Positions 7,575 to 16,436 of a stretch of 64,000 nucleotides of DNA are shown piece by piece (the stretch's first letter is position 1; every line of letters starts with the position of its first letter). The stretch is taken from assembly GCF_000182645.1 (NCBI RefSeq), contig NZ_ACQA01000002.1:1855001-1919000 (forward strand). The letters are read 5' to 3'. Source of the DNA: Brucella intermedia LMG 3301. GTDB lineage: Bacteria; Pseudomonadota; Alphaproteobacteria; Rhizobiales; Rhizobiaceae. Both the position numbers and the translations under genes were made by a program. The notes below the pieces were generated by a model, which saw nothing but the letters and a program-made list of their open reading frames with translations, searched no databases and was not told the origin of the DNA.

Positions 7575-9080
7575 GTGTCCTATCGCGTTGCGATCATTGA
7601 ACTCATCAATGAAAGTAATACCTTCACGCAAAATCGCACGAGCATCAGTGATTTTCGGGCGTCGCATTATTTCAAGGGCGATGAGATTCCAGCCAATTTC
7701 CGAGGCACCGGCTCAGAGGTCGGTGGCGCGATAAAGGTTGCGGACGAAAAGAGCTGGACGCCTGTTTATATCACCGCAGCCCATGCGGAACCTAACGGAC
7801 CGGTGCTTGAAACTGCGCGTCAGGAAATCACCGGCGAGTGCCTGCGGCGGCTGAAGGAAGCCGGACCTTTTGACGGCATATTTGTTGCTCTGCATGGTGC
7901 CATGGTGACGGAGACCGATCAGGATGGCGACAGCCAGTTCCTTCGGGAGATCCGGTCGGTGGTTGGTTACGCTGTGCCGATCGCCATCACCCTGGACCTT
8001 CACGCGAACATTTTTGATGAATTGGCTGATCTGGCGCAGATCGCAGTTTCATTCCGGACTTATCCTCATATCGATATGAGTGAGGTCGGAGTAGAGGCCT
8101 GTTCGTTGCTGGATCAAGCCATGAAAGGGGAAATCGAACCTGCGCTGGCCATTGGGCGCCCACCAATGCTTCTTGGTTGTGATGATGGTCGCACAACAGA
8201 TAACGGTCCCATGTGCCGCCTGCTCGAAAGTGCATACGGTGAGATGCAACAACCGGGAATCCTTAATGTGGCGGTCAATGCCGGTTTTACCGATGCTGAT
8301 GTCTGGGCGGCGGGCCCGAGTGTGATCGTCACCTTCGACTGTAAACGCGTTAGCCGACAAACCGCTTGCGATGTCGCGGACAAGATGTGCGATGAAATCT
8401 GGGCTTATAAGGATCAGTGGTCGCAGCCGATACCTCTCGATGAATGTATTCGGCAATTGAAGGAGGCCCGAGGGGCCGAAGGCACGATTGTCGTCGCTGA
8501 TTTTTCCGATAATCCCGGTTCGGGGGCCTATAGCGATTGCACTGCGCTCATTGCAGCGATGCTTCAGGCAGGTGTGACCAATGCTGCCGCAGGCGCGATT
8601 CTCGACCCCGAAGCGGTGGCGGAGATTGCAGCCAAGGCGATAGGAGAGACTGTTACGGTAACGATCGGCGGCAAATCTGATCCATCAGTCGGTGGCGGTC
8701 CTTTGACCGTGACAGGTCGTGTCATGTCGGTCAGCGACGGTGCCTTCGTCTTTGAGGGGCCGATGTTTACGGGTTTGCCCGGCACAACCGGAAAAGCCGT
8801 GTGCCTCCGCGTCGAGGGGATCGATATCATGATTGTGTCGGAACGCATGCAGATGCTGGACCAGAACATTTTTCGTATCGTCGGCATCGAGCCGAAAGAA
8901 AAATCCATTCTGGCGGTCAAATCAATGCAGCATTTCAAAGGGGCGTTCGGCGCGATTGCGACACAGATCCTTGTCACCGATGCTGGTGGCCTGAGCTCGC
9001 CTGACCTGTCGAGACGGACTTATGCTCGCGTGCGGCGTCCGATTTTCCCCCTGGACACACTGCCGGATCAACATCACTAA
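7575..9080 (+). CDS. M81-family metallopeptidase (MlrC-like)
   Basis: 501 aa. Family members are zinc enzymes; MlrC hydrolyses the linear tetrapeptide in microcystin degradation. Visible landmarks: N-terminal IIELINESNTFT, GIFVALHGAMVTE, the metal-binding TLDLHANI and RTYPHID, and DFSDNPGSGAYSDC in the C-terminal half. Length is normal. Start is the GTG at 7575 (AGAAAGG upstream). The same-strand neighbours (binding protein, NSAR-like enolase, GNAT) suggest it cleaves or deacylates a small peptide or N-acyl amino acid rather than microcystin (inference). Confidence 0.88.
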   Translation: MSYRVAIIELINESNTFTQNRTSISDFRASHYFKGDEIPANFRGTGSEVGGAIKVADEKSWTPVYITAAHAEPNGPVLETARQEITGECLRRLKEAGPFDGIFVALHGAMVTETDQDGDSQFLREIRSVVGYAVPIAITLDLHANIFDELADLAQIAVSFRTYPHIDMSEVGVEACSLLDQAMKGEIEPALAIGRPPMLLGCDDGRTTDNGPMCRLLESAYGEMQQPGILNVAVNAGFTDADVWAAGPSVIVTFDCKRVSRQTACDVADKMCDEIWAYKDQWSQPIPLDECIRQLKEARGAEGTIVVADFSDNPGSGAYSDCTALIAAMLQAGVTNAAAGAILDPEAVAEIAAKAIGETVTVTIGGKSDPSVGGGPLTVTGRVMSVSDGAFVFEGPMFTGLPGTTGKAVCLRVEGIDIMIVSERMQMLDQNIFRIVGIEPKEKSILAVKSMQHFKGAFGAIATQILVTDAGGLSSPDLSRRTYARVRRPIFPLDTLPDQHH

Positions 9081-9218
9081 GTGTGCTGGTGAAACTATTG
9101 GACTTTTGACAGCGAACAGGGAATTTAATTCGGTAGAGGGGAACAATCAGGATGACGTTTCGTCACCATCGAACTCCTGGACCAGATTGATCATTTGTAC
9201 TCATGGATGGGGTGTCCG

Positions 9219-10352
9219 ATGCACGCAGCGCCAATCTTCGCCGGGTTAAAAATCGAGGCGGCTGAAATACGTGTCATACGTTTGCCGCTGCTCGTGCCTT
9301 TCGTGATTTCCACCGGAACAATGACTGAAAAGATCATTCCGGTCCTCACCCTGCGATCTGGAGGACTGGAAGGATACGCCGAAGGCGTGATGGATCCGTT
9401 GCCGGATTATCTGGAGGAGACTATCTCCGGTTCGCTCTCTTTCCTGCGGGACGTCCTGCTGCCACAGATCGTTGGGAAACGCTTCTCCGGTCCGGCGGAT
9501 CTGTCCGCAATTCTTGATCCGTGGCGCGGGCATAGAATGAGCAAGGCCATGGTTGAAATGGCCGTGTGGGACCTTTGGGCGAAAGCACTGAACCTGCCAT
9601 TGAGCGTTGCGCTTGGCGGCGTTCGCGATGCTATCGATGTGGGTGTCAGCCTTGGGATTGCCGATATTCCAACGACGATTGACCGGGTCGCGGCCTCGCT
9701 CGATGCCGGTTACAAGCGCGTTAAGCTGAAGATCAGGCGCGGTCATGATCTCGCAATGATTCAGGCGGTCCGCGAGCGTTTCCCAGATGCCAAGCTGACA
9801 GTTGATGCCAATACGGACTACCGGCTTTCCGACTTGCCTCTTCTGAAAGCAATGGATGCTTTCGCACTCGATTATATCGAACAACCCCTGGCTTTCGATG
9901 ACATTAGCGACCATGTCCATGTGCAGGAAAAGCTGCTGACTGCCATCTGCCTGGACGAGAGCATTCGGTCTTCGGTGGATGCGCGCAAGGCGCTTGTCGC
10001 AGGAGCTTGCCGTGTCATAAATATCAAGGTGGGTCGGGTCGGTGGACATAGTACGTCACGCGCGATTCACGATGTTTGCGCAGCCTTCGATGTACCTGTA
10101 TGGTGCGGCGGGATGCTTGAAGCAGGCATTGGCCGGGCCCACAATATTCATCTGTCCACCCTGCCGAATTTCACCAAACCGGGGGACACATCATCCGCCA
10201 GCCGCTATTTCCCGCGCGATATTGTCAACGAGCCGCTGGAAGCTGAAAATGGACGAATGGCCGTTCCCAAGAACGGTCCGGGTATCGGTGTGACGTTGGA
10301 CCATGCATTTCTCGATACGGTCACCAGCCACCGTGAGGATTTCGTCGCATGA
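9219..10352 (+). CDS. Enolase-superfamily protein, N-acylamino-acid racemase / o-succinylbenzoate-synthase-like
   Basis: 377 aa. N-terminal capping domain (VIRLPLLVPFVISTGTM, GYAEGV) and (beta/alpha)7 barrel with the family's catalytic set: KxK in RVKLKIRRG (about residues 168-170), metal ligands in TVDANTDYR, YIEQPL and LDESI, and the second base Lys in INIKVGRVGG. This is the MLE/OSBS/NSAR subgroup. No other menaquinone genes are near, so a racemase of N-succinyl- or N-acyl-amino acids is more likely than MenC. ATG at 9219 follows a GGATGGGG stretch; ATG at 9207 is an alternative. The stop overlaps the next start (ATGA). Confidence 0.85.
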   Translation: MHAAPIFAGLKIEAAEIRVIRLPLLVPFVISTGTMTEKIIPVLTLRSGGLEGYAEGVMDPLPDYLEETISGSLSFLRDVLLPQIVGKRFSGPADLSAILDPWRGHRMSKAMVEMAVWDLWAKALNLPLSVALGGVRDAIDVGVSLGIADIPTTIDRVAASLDAGYKRVKLKIRRGHDLAMIQAVRERFPDAKLTVDANTDYRLSDLPLLKAMDAFALDYIEQPLAFDDISDHVHVQEKLLTAICLDESIRSSVDARKALVAGACRVINIKVGRVGGHSTSRAIHDVCAAFDVPVWCGGMLEAGIGRAHNIHLSTLPNFTKPGDTSSASRYFPRDIVNEPLEAENGRMAVPKNGPGIGVTLDHAFLDTVTSHREDFVA

Positions 10353-11053
10353 GCGTAATATTGGTCCGCGAGCTCGCCTCTCTCCACGAGATGAAGGATT
10401 CGGAGACCGTTCAGCGGCTGGTGTGGGGAGAGGACGATCCTGTCGATGCCTCAGACCTGTTGCTTGCAATCCAGCACGAAGGCGGCCTTGTTGCCGGAGC
10501 GTTCGATGGCGGGAAGATGATTGGCTTCATCTTTGGTTTCCCAAGTGCAACGCCGGGCGTTCAGCATTCTCACCGTCTGGCGGTTCTTCCGGAAGCAAGA
10601 GGCTTGAAACTTGGCGCGCGGATGAAGTGGTTCCAGCGCGATTGGTGCCTTGCGAGAGGCATTACGCATGTGCGCTGGACCTATGATCCGATCCGGGCGG
10701 TCAACGCCAGTCTGAACATTGCGAGCCTTGGGGCCACATCGTCCACTTATCATATCGACTATTACGGCCCAATGGTCGGCATCAATTCTGGCTTGCCTTC
10801 GGACCGAATCGTGGCTGACTGGCAATTGGACGATCTGCGTGTAGAAGCTCGATCTCGCGGCCAGAAACTTGAGTTTCCCGCAGATGCTCGACGCGTGAAA
10901 ATACCGGGCGATATCGATCACCTGCTTGCAATTGATCCGGCGGCTGCAATGAATGCAAGGGTGTCGCTTCGCCAACAGCTGCTGACTGCCTTCGACGAAG
11001 GTAAGCGTATTGTTGGCTTCGACCAGCAGGCCGCGACATATTTATTGGTTTAA
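10349..11053 (+). CDS. GNAT-superfamily acyltransferase (COG3375-like)
   Basis: 234 aa. The acetyl-CoA-type fold is marked by GGLVAGAFDGGKMIGFIFGFP followed by HSHRLAVLPEARGLKLGARMK (the R/Q-x-x-G-x-G/A pyrophosphate loop) and ITHVRWTYDPIRAVNASLNI, characteristic of the uncharacterised COG3375 group. It is translationally coupled to the NSAR-like gene (ATGA overlap). In Gram-positive NSAR pathways a succinyltransferase of this type N-succinylates D-amino acids before the racemase converts them and a hydrolase frees the L-form; the pairing here suggests the same logic (inference). Confidence 0.82.
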   Translation: MSVILVRELASLHEMKDSETVQRLVWGEDDPVDASDLLLAIQHEGGLVAGAFDGGKMIGFIFGFPSATPGVQHSHRLAVLPEARGLKLGARMKWFQRDWCLARGITHVRWTYDPIRAVNASLNIASLGATSSTYHIDYYGPMVGINSGLPSDRIVADWQLDDLRVEARSRGQKLEFPADARRVKIPGDIDHLLAIDPAAAMNARVSLRQQLLTAFDEGKRIVGFDQQAATYLLV

Positions 11054-11263
11054 AGCCGACAGTTGAAATTTCAGGCAAGCCGGATGCCTATCCGTGCGTT
11101 GGTACAGCCGTTTGACCAACAATCGGCCTTCTGTGTAGTCGGCGAGCACTGCTTCATGTTTGTAGCGTGGCTGATCTAAGCCGGGGTGTTCGGTTCGCTA
11201 GACCGCAGGCTTGTTAAGCAACCGTAAACAACCTTGACCGCGCAGACAGTGATCGTTCACAAG

Positions 11264-11338
11264 ATGACGGATCAACAGAAGCTCCGGGAGTTTGTCCAAG
11301 AGCGTCTGGCCAAGGCGAATGGAAATAATCATGAATGA
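11264..11338 (+). CDS. Possible small ORF overlapping the DUF2130 start
   Basis: A 24-codon frame ([17 protein letters not shown]..) ends 8 nt inside the DUF2130 start at 11331. The composition is charged and helix-like rather than random, and the overlap suggests translational coupling. There is no strong ribosome binding site before the ATG. It could be a leader peptide or the tail of a lost gene. Confidence 0.25.
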   Translation: MTDQQKLREFVQERLAKANGNNHE

Positions 11339-12737
11339 AATCATCTGCCCGCATTGCAACAAGGCATTCAAAATTGATGAGACGGGCTATGCCGATATAC
11401 TGAGGCAGGTGCGTGACAGTGATTTCGAGAAACAGCTGCATGAGCGCTTGGAGTTGGCTGATCAGGACAAGCGTAACGCTGTTGAGCTTGCACAGGCTAA
11501 AGTTGCCAATGAACTGCAGAAGACTGCCGCAGCCAAGGATTCTGAAATCCAGGAACTGAGGGCGAGACTTGAATCCGGTGAAGTCGCGCAGAAACTCGCA
11601 GTTGCTGAGGCGCTGGGTGCTGTCGAAAAACAACGCGATACTCTTTTGTATGAGCTTGAGAAAGCAAGAAGGGAGCAAGAAACTGCATCAAAACTGGCCC
11701 AGGCGACGCTTATTGCCGAACTACAGAAAATAGCCGCTACTAAAGACGCGGAGATCCAGAGCCTGAAGGCCAGGCTCGATGCGGGGGCGCTTTCGCAGAA
11801 GCTCGCGGTTACCGAAGCCGTCATAACAGTTGAGAAAGAGCGTGACGAACTGAAGAATGGACTTGCTCGGATCACGCTCGAAAAGCAGCTTGCTGAAACT
11901 GCACTTAGGGACAAATACGAAACGCAGCTGAAGGATCGCAACGACGCAATCGAGCGTCTGAGGGATATGAAAGCGAAACTATCGACAAAAATGGTCGGCG
12001 AGACGCTGGAGCAGCACTGCTCAATCGAGTTTGACCGCATTCGTGCGACCGCTTTCCCCCGCGCGTATTTTGAGAAGGATAACGACGCGCGCAACGGTAG
12101 CAAGGGGGACTTCATCTTCCGCGAGAGGGATGATGCAGGTTCTGAAATCGTCTCGATCATGTTCGAGATGAAGAACGAAAATGACGAGACGGCTACCAAG
12201 AAGAAGAACGAAGACTTTCTCAGGGAATTAGACAAGGACCGGAGCGCGAAAGGCTGTGAATACGCCGTTCTGGTCTCGTTGCTTGAGCCTGAGAATGAGC
12301 TCTACAACACCGGGATCATTGACGTATCCCACCGCTATCCGAAAATGTACGTCGTGCGACCGCAGTTTTTCATCCCGATTATCACGCTGCTGCGCAATGC
12401 GGCGATGAACTCGCTCCACTACAAGAATGAGCTGGCACTGGTGAAGGCACAAAATGTCGACATCACAAACTTCGAATCCCAGCTTGACGACTTCAAAGCC
12501 GCATTCGGGCGCAACTGGCGTCTGGCTTCAGATGGCTTTGAGGAAGCAGTCAAACGCATCGACGAAGCCATCAAGGATCTGGAGAAAACGAAGGAAGCGC
12601 TTCACAAGTCTGCCAATAACTTGCGGCTTGCAAACGACAAGGCGGAAGACCTGACGGTCAAACGGCTCACCCGCGGAAATCCAACGATGGCCATCAAGTT
12701 TGCCGAACTCAAGCAGAACGGTATGGATGATAATTAA
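11331..12737 (+). CDS. DUF2130 protein (COG4487): coiled coil plus nuclease-like domain
   Basis: 468 aa cytoplasmic protein. It opens with a CPHC zinc-ribbon-like half-motif ([13 protein letters not shown]). Residues about 25-235 are a long heptad-rich coiled coil with two related blocks (..[25 protein letters not shown].. and ..[26 protein letters not shown]..), i.e. an internal duplication. The DUF2130 domain follows: [17 protein letters not shown] (about 257) and FEMKNE (about 278). The D...ExK spacing resembles a PD-(D/E)XK nuclease core, which is my inference. A second short coiled coil ends the protein. Cellular role unknown; anti-phage defence or DNA processing are possibilities. Start uncertain between ATG 11331 and ATG 11319. 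Confidence 0.85.
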   Translation: MNEIICPHCNKAFKIDETGYADILRQVRDSDFEKQLHERLELADQDKRNAVELAQAKVANELQKTAAAKDSEIQELRARLESGEVAQKLAVAEALGAVEKQRDTLLYELEKARREQETASKLAQATLIAELQKIAATKDAEIQSLKARLDAGALSQKLAVTEAVITVEKERDELKNGLARITLEKQLAETALRDKYETQLKDRNDAIERLRDMKAKLSTKMVGETLEQHCSIEFDRIRATAFPRAYFEKDNDARNGSKGDFIFRERDDAGSEIVSIMFEMKNENDETATKKKNEDFLRELDKDRSAKGCEYAVLVSLLEPENELYNTGIIDVSHRYPKMYVVRPQFFIPIITLLRNAAMNSLHYKNELALVKAQNVDITNFESQLDDFKAAFGRNWRLASDGFEEAVKRIDEAIKDLEKTKEALHKSANNLRLANDKAEDLTVKRLTRGNPTMAIKFAELKQNGMDDN

Positions 12738-12836
12738 TGAGCAAGTAAGCAGATTTTGGTGAAGCGCTGCCTATTCCCCGTCACGTCAAGAGATGTGCGA
12801 TGACCTGCTCCTCTGAAATTTCCTCGCAGTTTGACT

Positions 12837-13253
12837 GCAGATGCCGGGCTTGCACGAGGGACGCTCTATCATAATGTCGGTGACAAGAAGGGTTTGCTGG
12901 CAGTGATCGTCGCTCCAGTCGACTTAAAAGTGGCACTGCGCGCGCAGCAGGCGGCGATAAGCGTGCCGAACGAATGTGAAGCCTTACTGCTGGAAGGCGC
13001 GATATAGGTTGAAATGGCGCTCGATCCTCGGATGCGCCGCACCGCCTCGTTCGTTGAACATGCTTTTCTTAGAGATCCGACGCAGTGGTCGACCCAGAAC
13101 GCTTGCGTGGAAGTGACAAAGCAAACGATAGGCAGGCTGATAGCGGCGCAGCCCGTCAGGCGGGTGGACGTCGGAACAGCTGCCCGCCTGCTGTGCGGGA
13201 CGACGGTGAACGCAGTCTTTTGGGTTGCGGCAAGTGAGGAACTGCGTTTTGTC
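12837..13253 (+). pseudogene. TetR/AcrR-family regulator remnant
   Basis: One frame reads ADAGLARGTLYHNVGDKKGLLAV (second half of the TetR HTH plus the YxHxxxKxxL signature), continues as a ligand-domain-like stretch, hits TAG at 13005-13007, then resumes VEMALDPRMRRTASFVEHAF.. and ends like a TetR C-terminus (VAASEELRF). The first half of the HTH is missing or out of frame. Clearly a dead gene. Confidence 0.75.
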
Positions 13254-13745
13254 CAGCCCAATCATCGGAACAAGCGTCATCGCCAGCACCATCATCAAAA
13301 AACTTCAGCAATGCAGACAGCAAGGACCACAATGCACAGGCTGCCGCTCTTGTGGTCGATATGCGGTCAATGGATAGTAGCCAGCAGGCTGCTGTGGCGC
13401 GCGAACTCAATCAAGACTAAGAGGCTTCCCGTTTCTATCGCTCTCAACGACATATATTTATGAGTAATAGAAGTCACCCCTATCCCTCACCGACGGTATT
13501 GTGGAGGAAATCCGTGCGCCAGTTTCCGTCATTCAAATCTGAATCTGGCAGTCCCGAGAGAAGATGCACGTAAAACGACTTTCTAAATCACCTCCAGCAG
13601 GCATGTCCTGTGCGCCGTGTTTGAGTGCGTTTTCGATAAGGCTTCGCGCCGGCTAGAATTAACTCAGCTGATGCATGATTTAGTGTTGAAAAGGCAGAGT
13701 TCGAGAGTGCTGCGTGCGCTGACCCCCAACATTTGAAATCTGGTG
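13254..13745. other. Intergenic region, no gene recognised
   Basis: About 490 bp between the TetR remnant and the rpoE promoter. Short frames on both strands lack ribosome binding sites or recognisable motifs; the one at 13588-13833 (minus) runs across the rpoE promoter. Possibly decayed sequence. Confidence 0.4.
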
Positions 13746-13773
13746 TGATCCAGTTTAAATCTGGTTGCGTATA
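13746..13773 (+). promoter_or_regulatory. ECF11 (RpoE) autoregulatory promoter
   Basis: TGATCC (13746-13751), exactly 16 nt, then CGTATA (13768-13773). This matches the known promoter type of ChrR-controlled RpoE sigma factors (TGATCC...CGTA). It stands about 112 bp upstream of the sigma gene, consistent with positive autoregulation. Confidence 0.85.
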
Positions 13774-13885
13774 ATGCTGATGAACACAAAATTTTCGTTC
13801 CTCTCGCAATAGTGGCACATGGAAGCTCAGCATTAATTTACAGGTTCTGACTTCGCTACTTCTGAGCGGATGGGGTTTAATACGG

Positions 13886-14461
13886 ATGAATGGACAGACC
13901 GCAACTGAAGATCAGCCTTCAATGGAAGAATTGATGCTGGCGGTCAGTTCCCGACGCGACGTGGACGCTTTCGAGGTGATTTTCAAGCATTTCGCACCCC
14001 GGGTGAAGGCTTATATGGCCAAACTGTCTGCTGATACGCAAGCAGCGGAAGAATTAATGCAAGAGACTATGATTGCGGTCTGGAACAAGGCAGATCAGTT
14101 CGATGTTGCCAAAGGAGCCTTGTCCACCTGGATTTTCACCATTGCACGAAACCAGCGCATCGATGCAGTGCGACGCGCCCGGCGCCCGGAGTTCGACCCA
14201 ACCGATCCGGCCTTTGTGCCCGATGAGGAACAGCTCGCTGACCTGAGTATTGCCGAGCGGCAATCCGCCAGCCAGTTGCGCGCTGCAATGGCCGACTTGC
14301 CGAAGGAGCAATCTGTCTTGCTTGAACTCGCTTATTTCGAGGAACGCACGCATAGCGCCATCGCAAAGAAGCTGAACCTCCCGCTTGGTACGGTTAAATC
14401 CCGCCTGCGGCTGGCATTCAACAAATTGCGCGCAGCGCTCGATAATTCGGGAGCGCACTGA
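13886..14461 (+). CDS. rpoE: ECF sigma factor RpoE, ECF11 group
   Basis: 191 aa sigma-70-family factor directing RNA polymerase to photooxidative-stress promoters. Region 2 (about 28-95): FEVIFKHFAPRVKAYM, AEELMQETMIAVWNKADQFD, LSTWIFTIARNQRIDAVRR. Region 4 (about 130-185): LPKEQSVLLELAYFEERTHSAIAKKLNLPLGTVKSRLRLA. Its stop overlaps the chrR start by one base (TGATG), the standard sigma/anti-sigma pairing. A matching promoter lies upstream. Singlet oxygen releases the sigma from ChrR in Rhodobacter sphaeroides; the same is inferred here from the conserved ChrR ligands. Confidence 0.95.
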   Translation: MNGQTATEDQPSMEELMLAVSSRRDVDAFEVIFKHFAPRVKAYMAKLSADTQAAEELMQETMIAVWNKADQFDVAKGALSTWIFTIARNQRIDAVRRARRPEFDPTDPAFVPDEEQLADLSIAERQSASQLRAAMADLPKEQSVLLELAYFEERTHSAIAKKLNLPLGTVKSRLRLAFNKLRAALDNSGAH

Positions 14462-15120
14462 TGGATATCAAGCATCATTTGAGCGACGAACTCCTTTCAG
14501 GCTATGCTGCAGGCACGTTGGCCGAGGGTTGGAGCATCGCAGTCGCCACTCATCTTGCGCTCTGCCCGGCCTGCCGTTCAAGGCTCAAGCAGTTTGAACA
14601 GATTGGCGGACAGCTTCTTGACGCGGGTGAGCCGCAGAAACTCGAAGTATCCACATGGGATAGTTTCAAGGACAGGTTGCAGAAGACACCGCAATCAAGG
14701 GAACCTTCGGCACCGCGCTTCGAGATAAAGCAGCCTGCCGTGATACCGGAACCACTGCGATCCTACGTCGGTGGCGATTTGCCGGAGCTGAAATGGAAAT
14801 CGCTTGGCCGGGGTGCCTATCAGGTGTCAATTGAAACTCGAGACAGCGAAACGCAGGTTCGACTTTTGCGAATTCCCGCAGGAAAGCCAGTGCCAGAACA
14901 TGGGCATGGCGGTCGCGAACTGACATTGGTGTTGAGCGGCAGTTTCCATGATGGAACCGGGCTTTTTGCGCGCGGCGATATTGAGGAAGCGGATGCTGAT
15001 CTCGTGCATCAACCGATTGCCTCATCGGATGGCGATTGCATCTGTCTTGCGGTGACTGACGCACCGCTCAAATTCCAGAGCTGGCTTATGCGGCTCATGC
15101 AGCCATTGATCGGCATCTAA
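14461..15120 (+). CDS. chrR: Zinc-binding anti-sigma factor ChrR
   Basis: 219 aa. The N-terminal anti-sigma domain has His6, His31, Cys35 and Cys38 (HLALCPAC), the same positions as the Zn ligands of Rhodobacter sphaeroides ChrR. The C-terminal cupin domain has His147, His149, Glu153 (PEHGHGGRE) and His183. These are the known cupin ligands 141/143/147/177 shifted uniformly by six residues. All eight metal ligands are therefore intact and singlet-oxygen sensing is likely. Translationally coupled to rpoE and followed by a bidirectional terminator. Confidence 0.96.
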   Translation: MDIKHHLSDELLSGYAAGTLAEGWSIAVATHLALCPACRSRLKQFEQIGGQLLDAGEPQKLEVSTWDSFKDRLQKTPQSREPSAPRFEIKQPAVIPEPLRSYVGGDLPELKWKSLGRGAYQVSIETRDSETQVRLLRIPAGKPVPEHGHGGRELTLVLSGSFHDGTGLFARGDIEEADADLVHQPIASSDGDCICLAVTDAPLKFQSWLMRLMQPLIGI

Positions 15121-15122
15121 AG

Positions 15123-15148
15123 AAAGGCGGCATATTTGCCGCCTTTTT
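15123..15148. terminator. Bidirectional rho-independent terminator
   Basis: AAAGGCGGC, a short AT loop, then GCCGCCTTTTT. A 9-bp stem with a T-run on the plus strand and an A-run that serves the minus strand. It separates chrR (+) from the convergent tspO operon (-). Confidence 0.9.
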
Positions 15149-15150
15149 CA

Positions 15151-15603
15151 TTAGTTCAACACGACAATTGCCGCATTCAATGCTGTCGCCAGCGACAGCC
15201 ATATGAGGTAAGGCACGAATAGCAGTGCCGAGATGCGATCTGGTCGCCATGCGCGAATGATAAACAAAAGCACGCAAAGCCAGACGCCGATGATTACGAC
15301 AAGCCCCAGCACGGTCATGTGAGCGCCGAAGAAAATAGGCGTCCAGAGGAAGTTCAATACCATCTGGCCAAACCACGGTCCGCGCCGCTGCCAACCACGA
15401 TCGTTTATCCATGTGCGCCAGCCTGCAGTGGCAATGAAGATATAAAGTATCGTCCACATGGGGCCAAAGGCAGCGTTAGGCGGGGTAAACCAAGGTTTTT
15501 GAAGCGCTGCATACCATTCGCCCGGCGGGAAACCGATACCGATTGCCATTCCTACGACAATGATGACGAGGACGACGGCGGCCAGAAGACCCCATTTTTG
15601 CAT
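15151..15603 (-). CDS. tspO: TspO/MBR-family tryptophan-rich sensory protein
   Basis: 150 aa, five transmembrane helices, rich in Trp. The family signature is clear: GIGFPPGEWYAALQKPWFTPPNAAFGPMW, then WNFLWTP-type NFLWTPIFFGAH and a final helix with LPYLIWLSLATALNA-type sequence. TspO binds porphyrins and modulates tetrapyrrole and photooxidative responses, which fits an RpoE-ChrR regulon. ATG at 15603 has TTGGAG upstream. Last gene of a six-gene minus-strand operon starting at 19827. Confidence 0.93.
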   Translation of the reverse strand: MQKWGLLAAVVLVIIVVGMAIGIGFPPGEWYAALQKPWFTPPNAAFGPMWTILYIFIATAGWRTWINDRGWQRRGPWFGQMVLNFLWTPIFFGAHMTVLGLVVIIGVWLCVLLFIIRAWRPDRISALLFVPYLIWLSLATALNAAIVVLN

Positions 15604-15617
15604 ATTCTTACTCCAAC

Positions 15618-16022
15618 CTAGCCGCTGATCCGTGACGTAACACAATAGCCAACATAGGCTGACGCGGTAGACAGGAGAGTGCCCCAGACCATGTCTGCGA
15701 TTGTCAGTGTCCATGACCAGTTTTTCAAAGTGGCCTGATTGGTCAGATCATAAGTCGCATAAGCGACAAATCCGAGAAGCGCCCCGTGAACGAGTGTGAC
15801 TGTACCACTACCGGCCAGAAGTCCGGGCTTGACCGCGAAGAAAACCAGTCCAAACACGAAAATCACATAGAAAACGACAGCTGGTGCGAGACGAAAACCC
15901 GGCGCAAGCATGTCACCCATGACAGGGCGGTAAAACACGTTCGCCATGTTGGACAACCAAACGGAGTCGATTGCCAGAAATGCAACCGCTGTCACTAAAT
16001 AGGCTATGAGATAATCTTTCAT
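15618..16022 (-). CDS. DUF2177 membrane protein
   Basis: 134 aa, four predicted membrane helices. DUF2177 landmarks: DSVWLSNMANVFYRPVMGDML near the start, GALLGFVAYATYDLTNQATLKNW in the middle, VWGTLLSTASAYVGY at the end. No biochemical function is established. It occurs in several bacteria next to Cfa-like methyltransferases and DUF1365 genes, as here, so a role in lipid modification under oxidative stress is plausible. Confidence 0.88.
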   Translation of the reverse strand: MKDYLIAYLVTAVAFLAIDSVWLSNMANVFYRPVMGDMLAPGFRLAPAVVFYVIFVFGLVFFAVKPGLLAGSGTVTLVHGALLGFVAYATYDLTNQATLKNWSWTLTIADMVWGTLLSTASAYVGYCVTSRISG

Positions 16023-16037
16023 CGATAGCTCGCTCTC

Positions 16038-16406
16038 TTACTTGATGCGGGTCCAGCCCACATTGCGACACAGGAGGCTAGCCAGAACGCAGCCATTGGT
16101 CGTCATAGTGTCGCCGTCGACTTTCACCCTGATCTTGTAGGTCAGGTTGCGTTGCGGATCGAAAGCCGTACCAGAATATTGCCCGTCCGCAGTTTCGTTA
16201 ATGCTCATCACCAGCCGGTCGCCGGTTTTCTCTTTTGGTGTTCCGGGCTTGATCCAGGTGTTGGTCGCGCAGAGATCCTTGCCGCATCCCACAACTCTCA
16301 CCCGCGCGTTGCCATCTCCGCGCGCCCAGTTACCGTTGATCTCAGCCGGCTGCGCCGAGAAAGGAAACAACACCATCATCGTGCCGACCGTCAGTATCCA
16401 TTTCAT
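16038..16406 (-). CDS. DUF2147 secreted protein
   Basis: 122 aa with a Sec signal peptide (ILTVGTMMVLFPFSAQPA). The mature part matches the DUF2147 beta-sheet domain: GNWARGDGNARVRVVGCGKDLC, GDRLVMSINE, YSGTAFDPQRNLTYKIRV and terminal cysteines (NGCVLASLLCRNVGW). Periplasmic, function unknown. 15 nt before DUF2177 and 30 nt after the Cfa-like gene, so same transcript. Confidence 0.87.
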   Translation of the reverse strand: MKWILTVGTMMVLFPFSAQPAEINGNWARGDGNARVRVVGCGKDLCATNTWIKPGTPKEKTGDRLVMSINETADGQYSGTAFDPQRNLTYKIRVKVDGDTMTTNGCVLASLLCRNVGWTRIK

Positions 16407-16436
16407 CGACGCTTCCTTCGTTAGTAGGTGTGGAGT

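Noticed and set aside
13588..13833. Minus-strand open frame before rpoE
   Set aside because: It crosses the well-supported ECF11 promoter, has no ribosome binding site and no recognisable domain.
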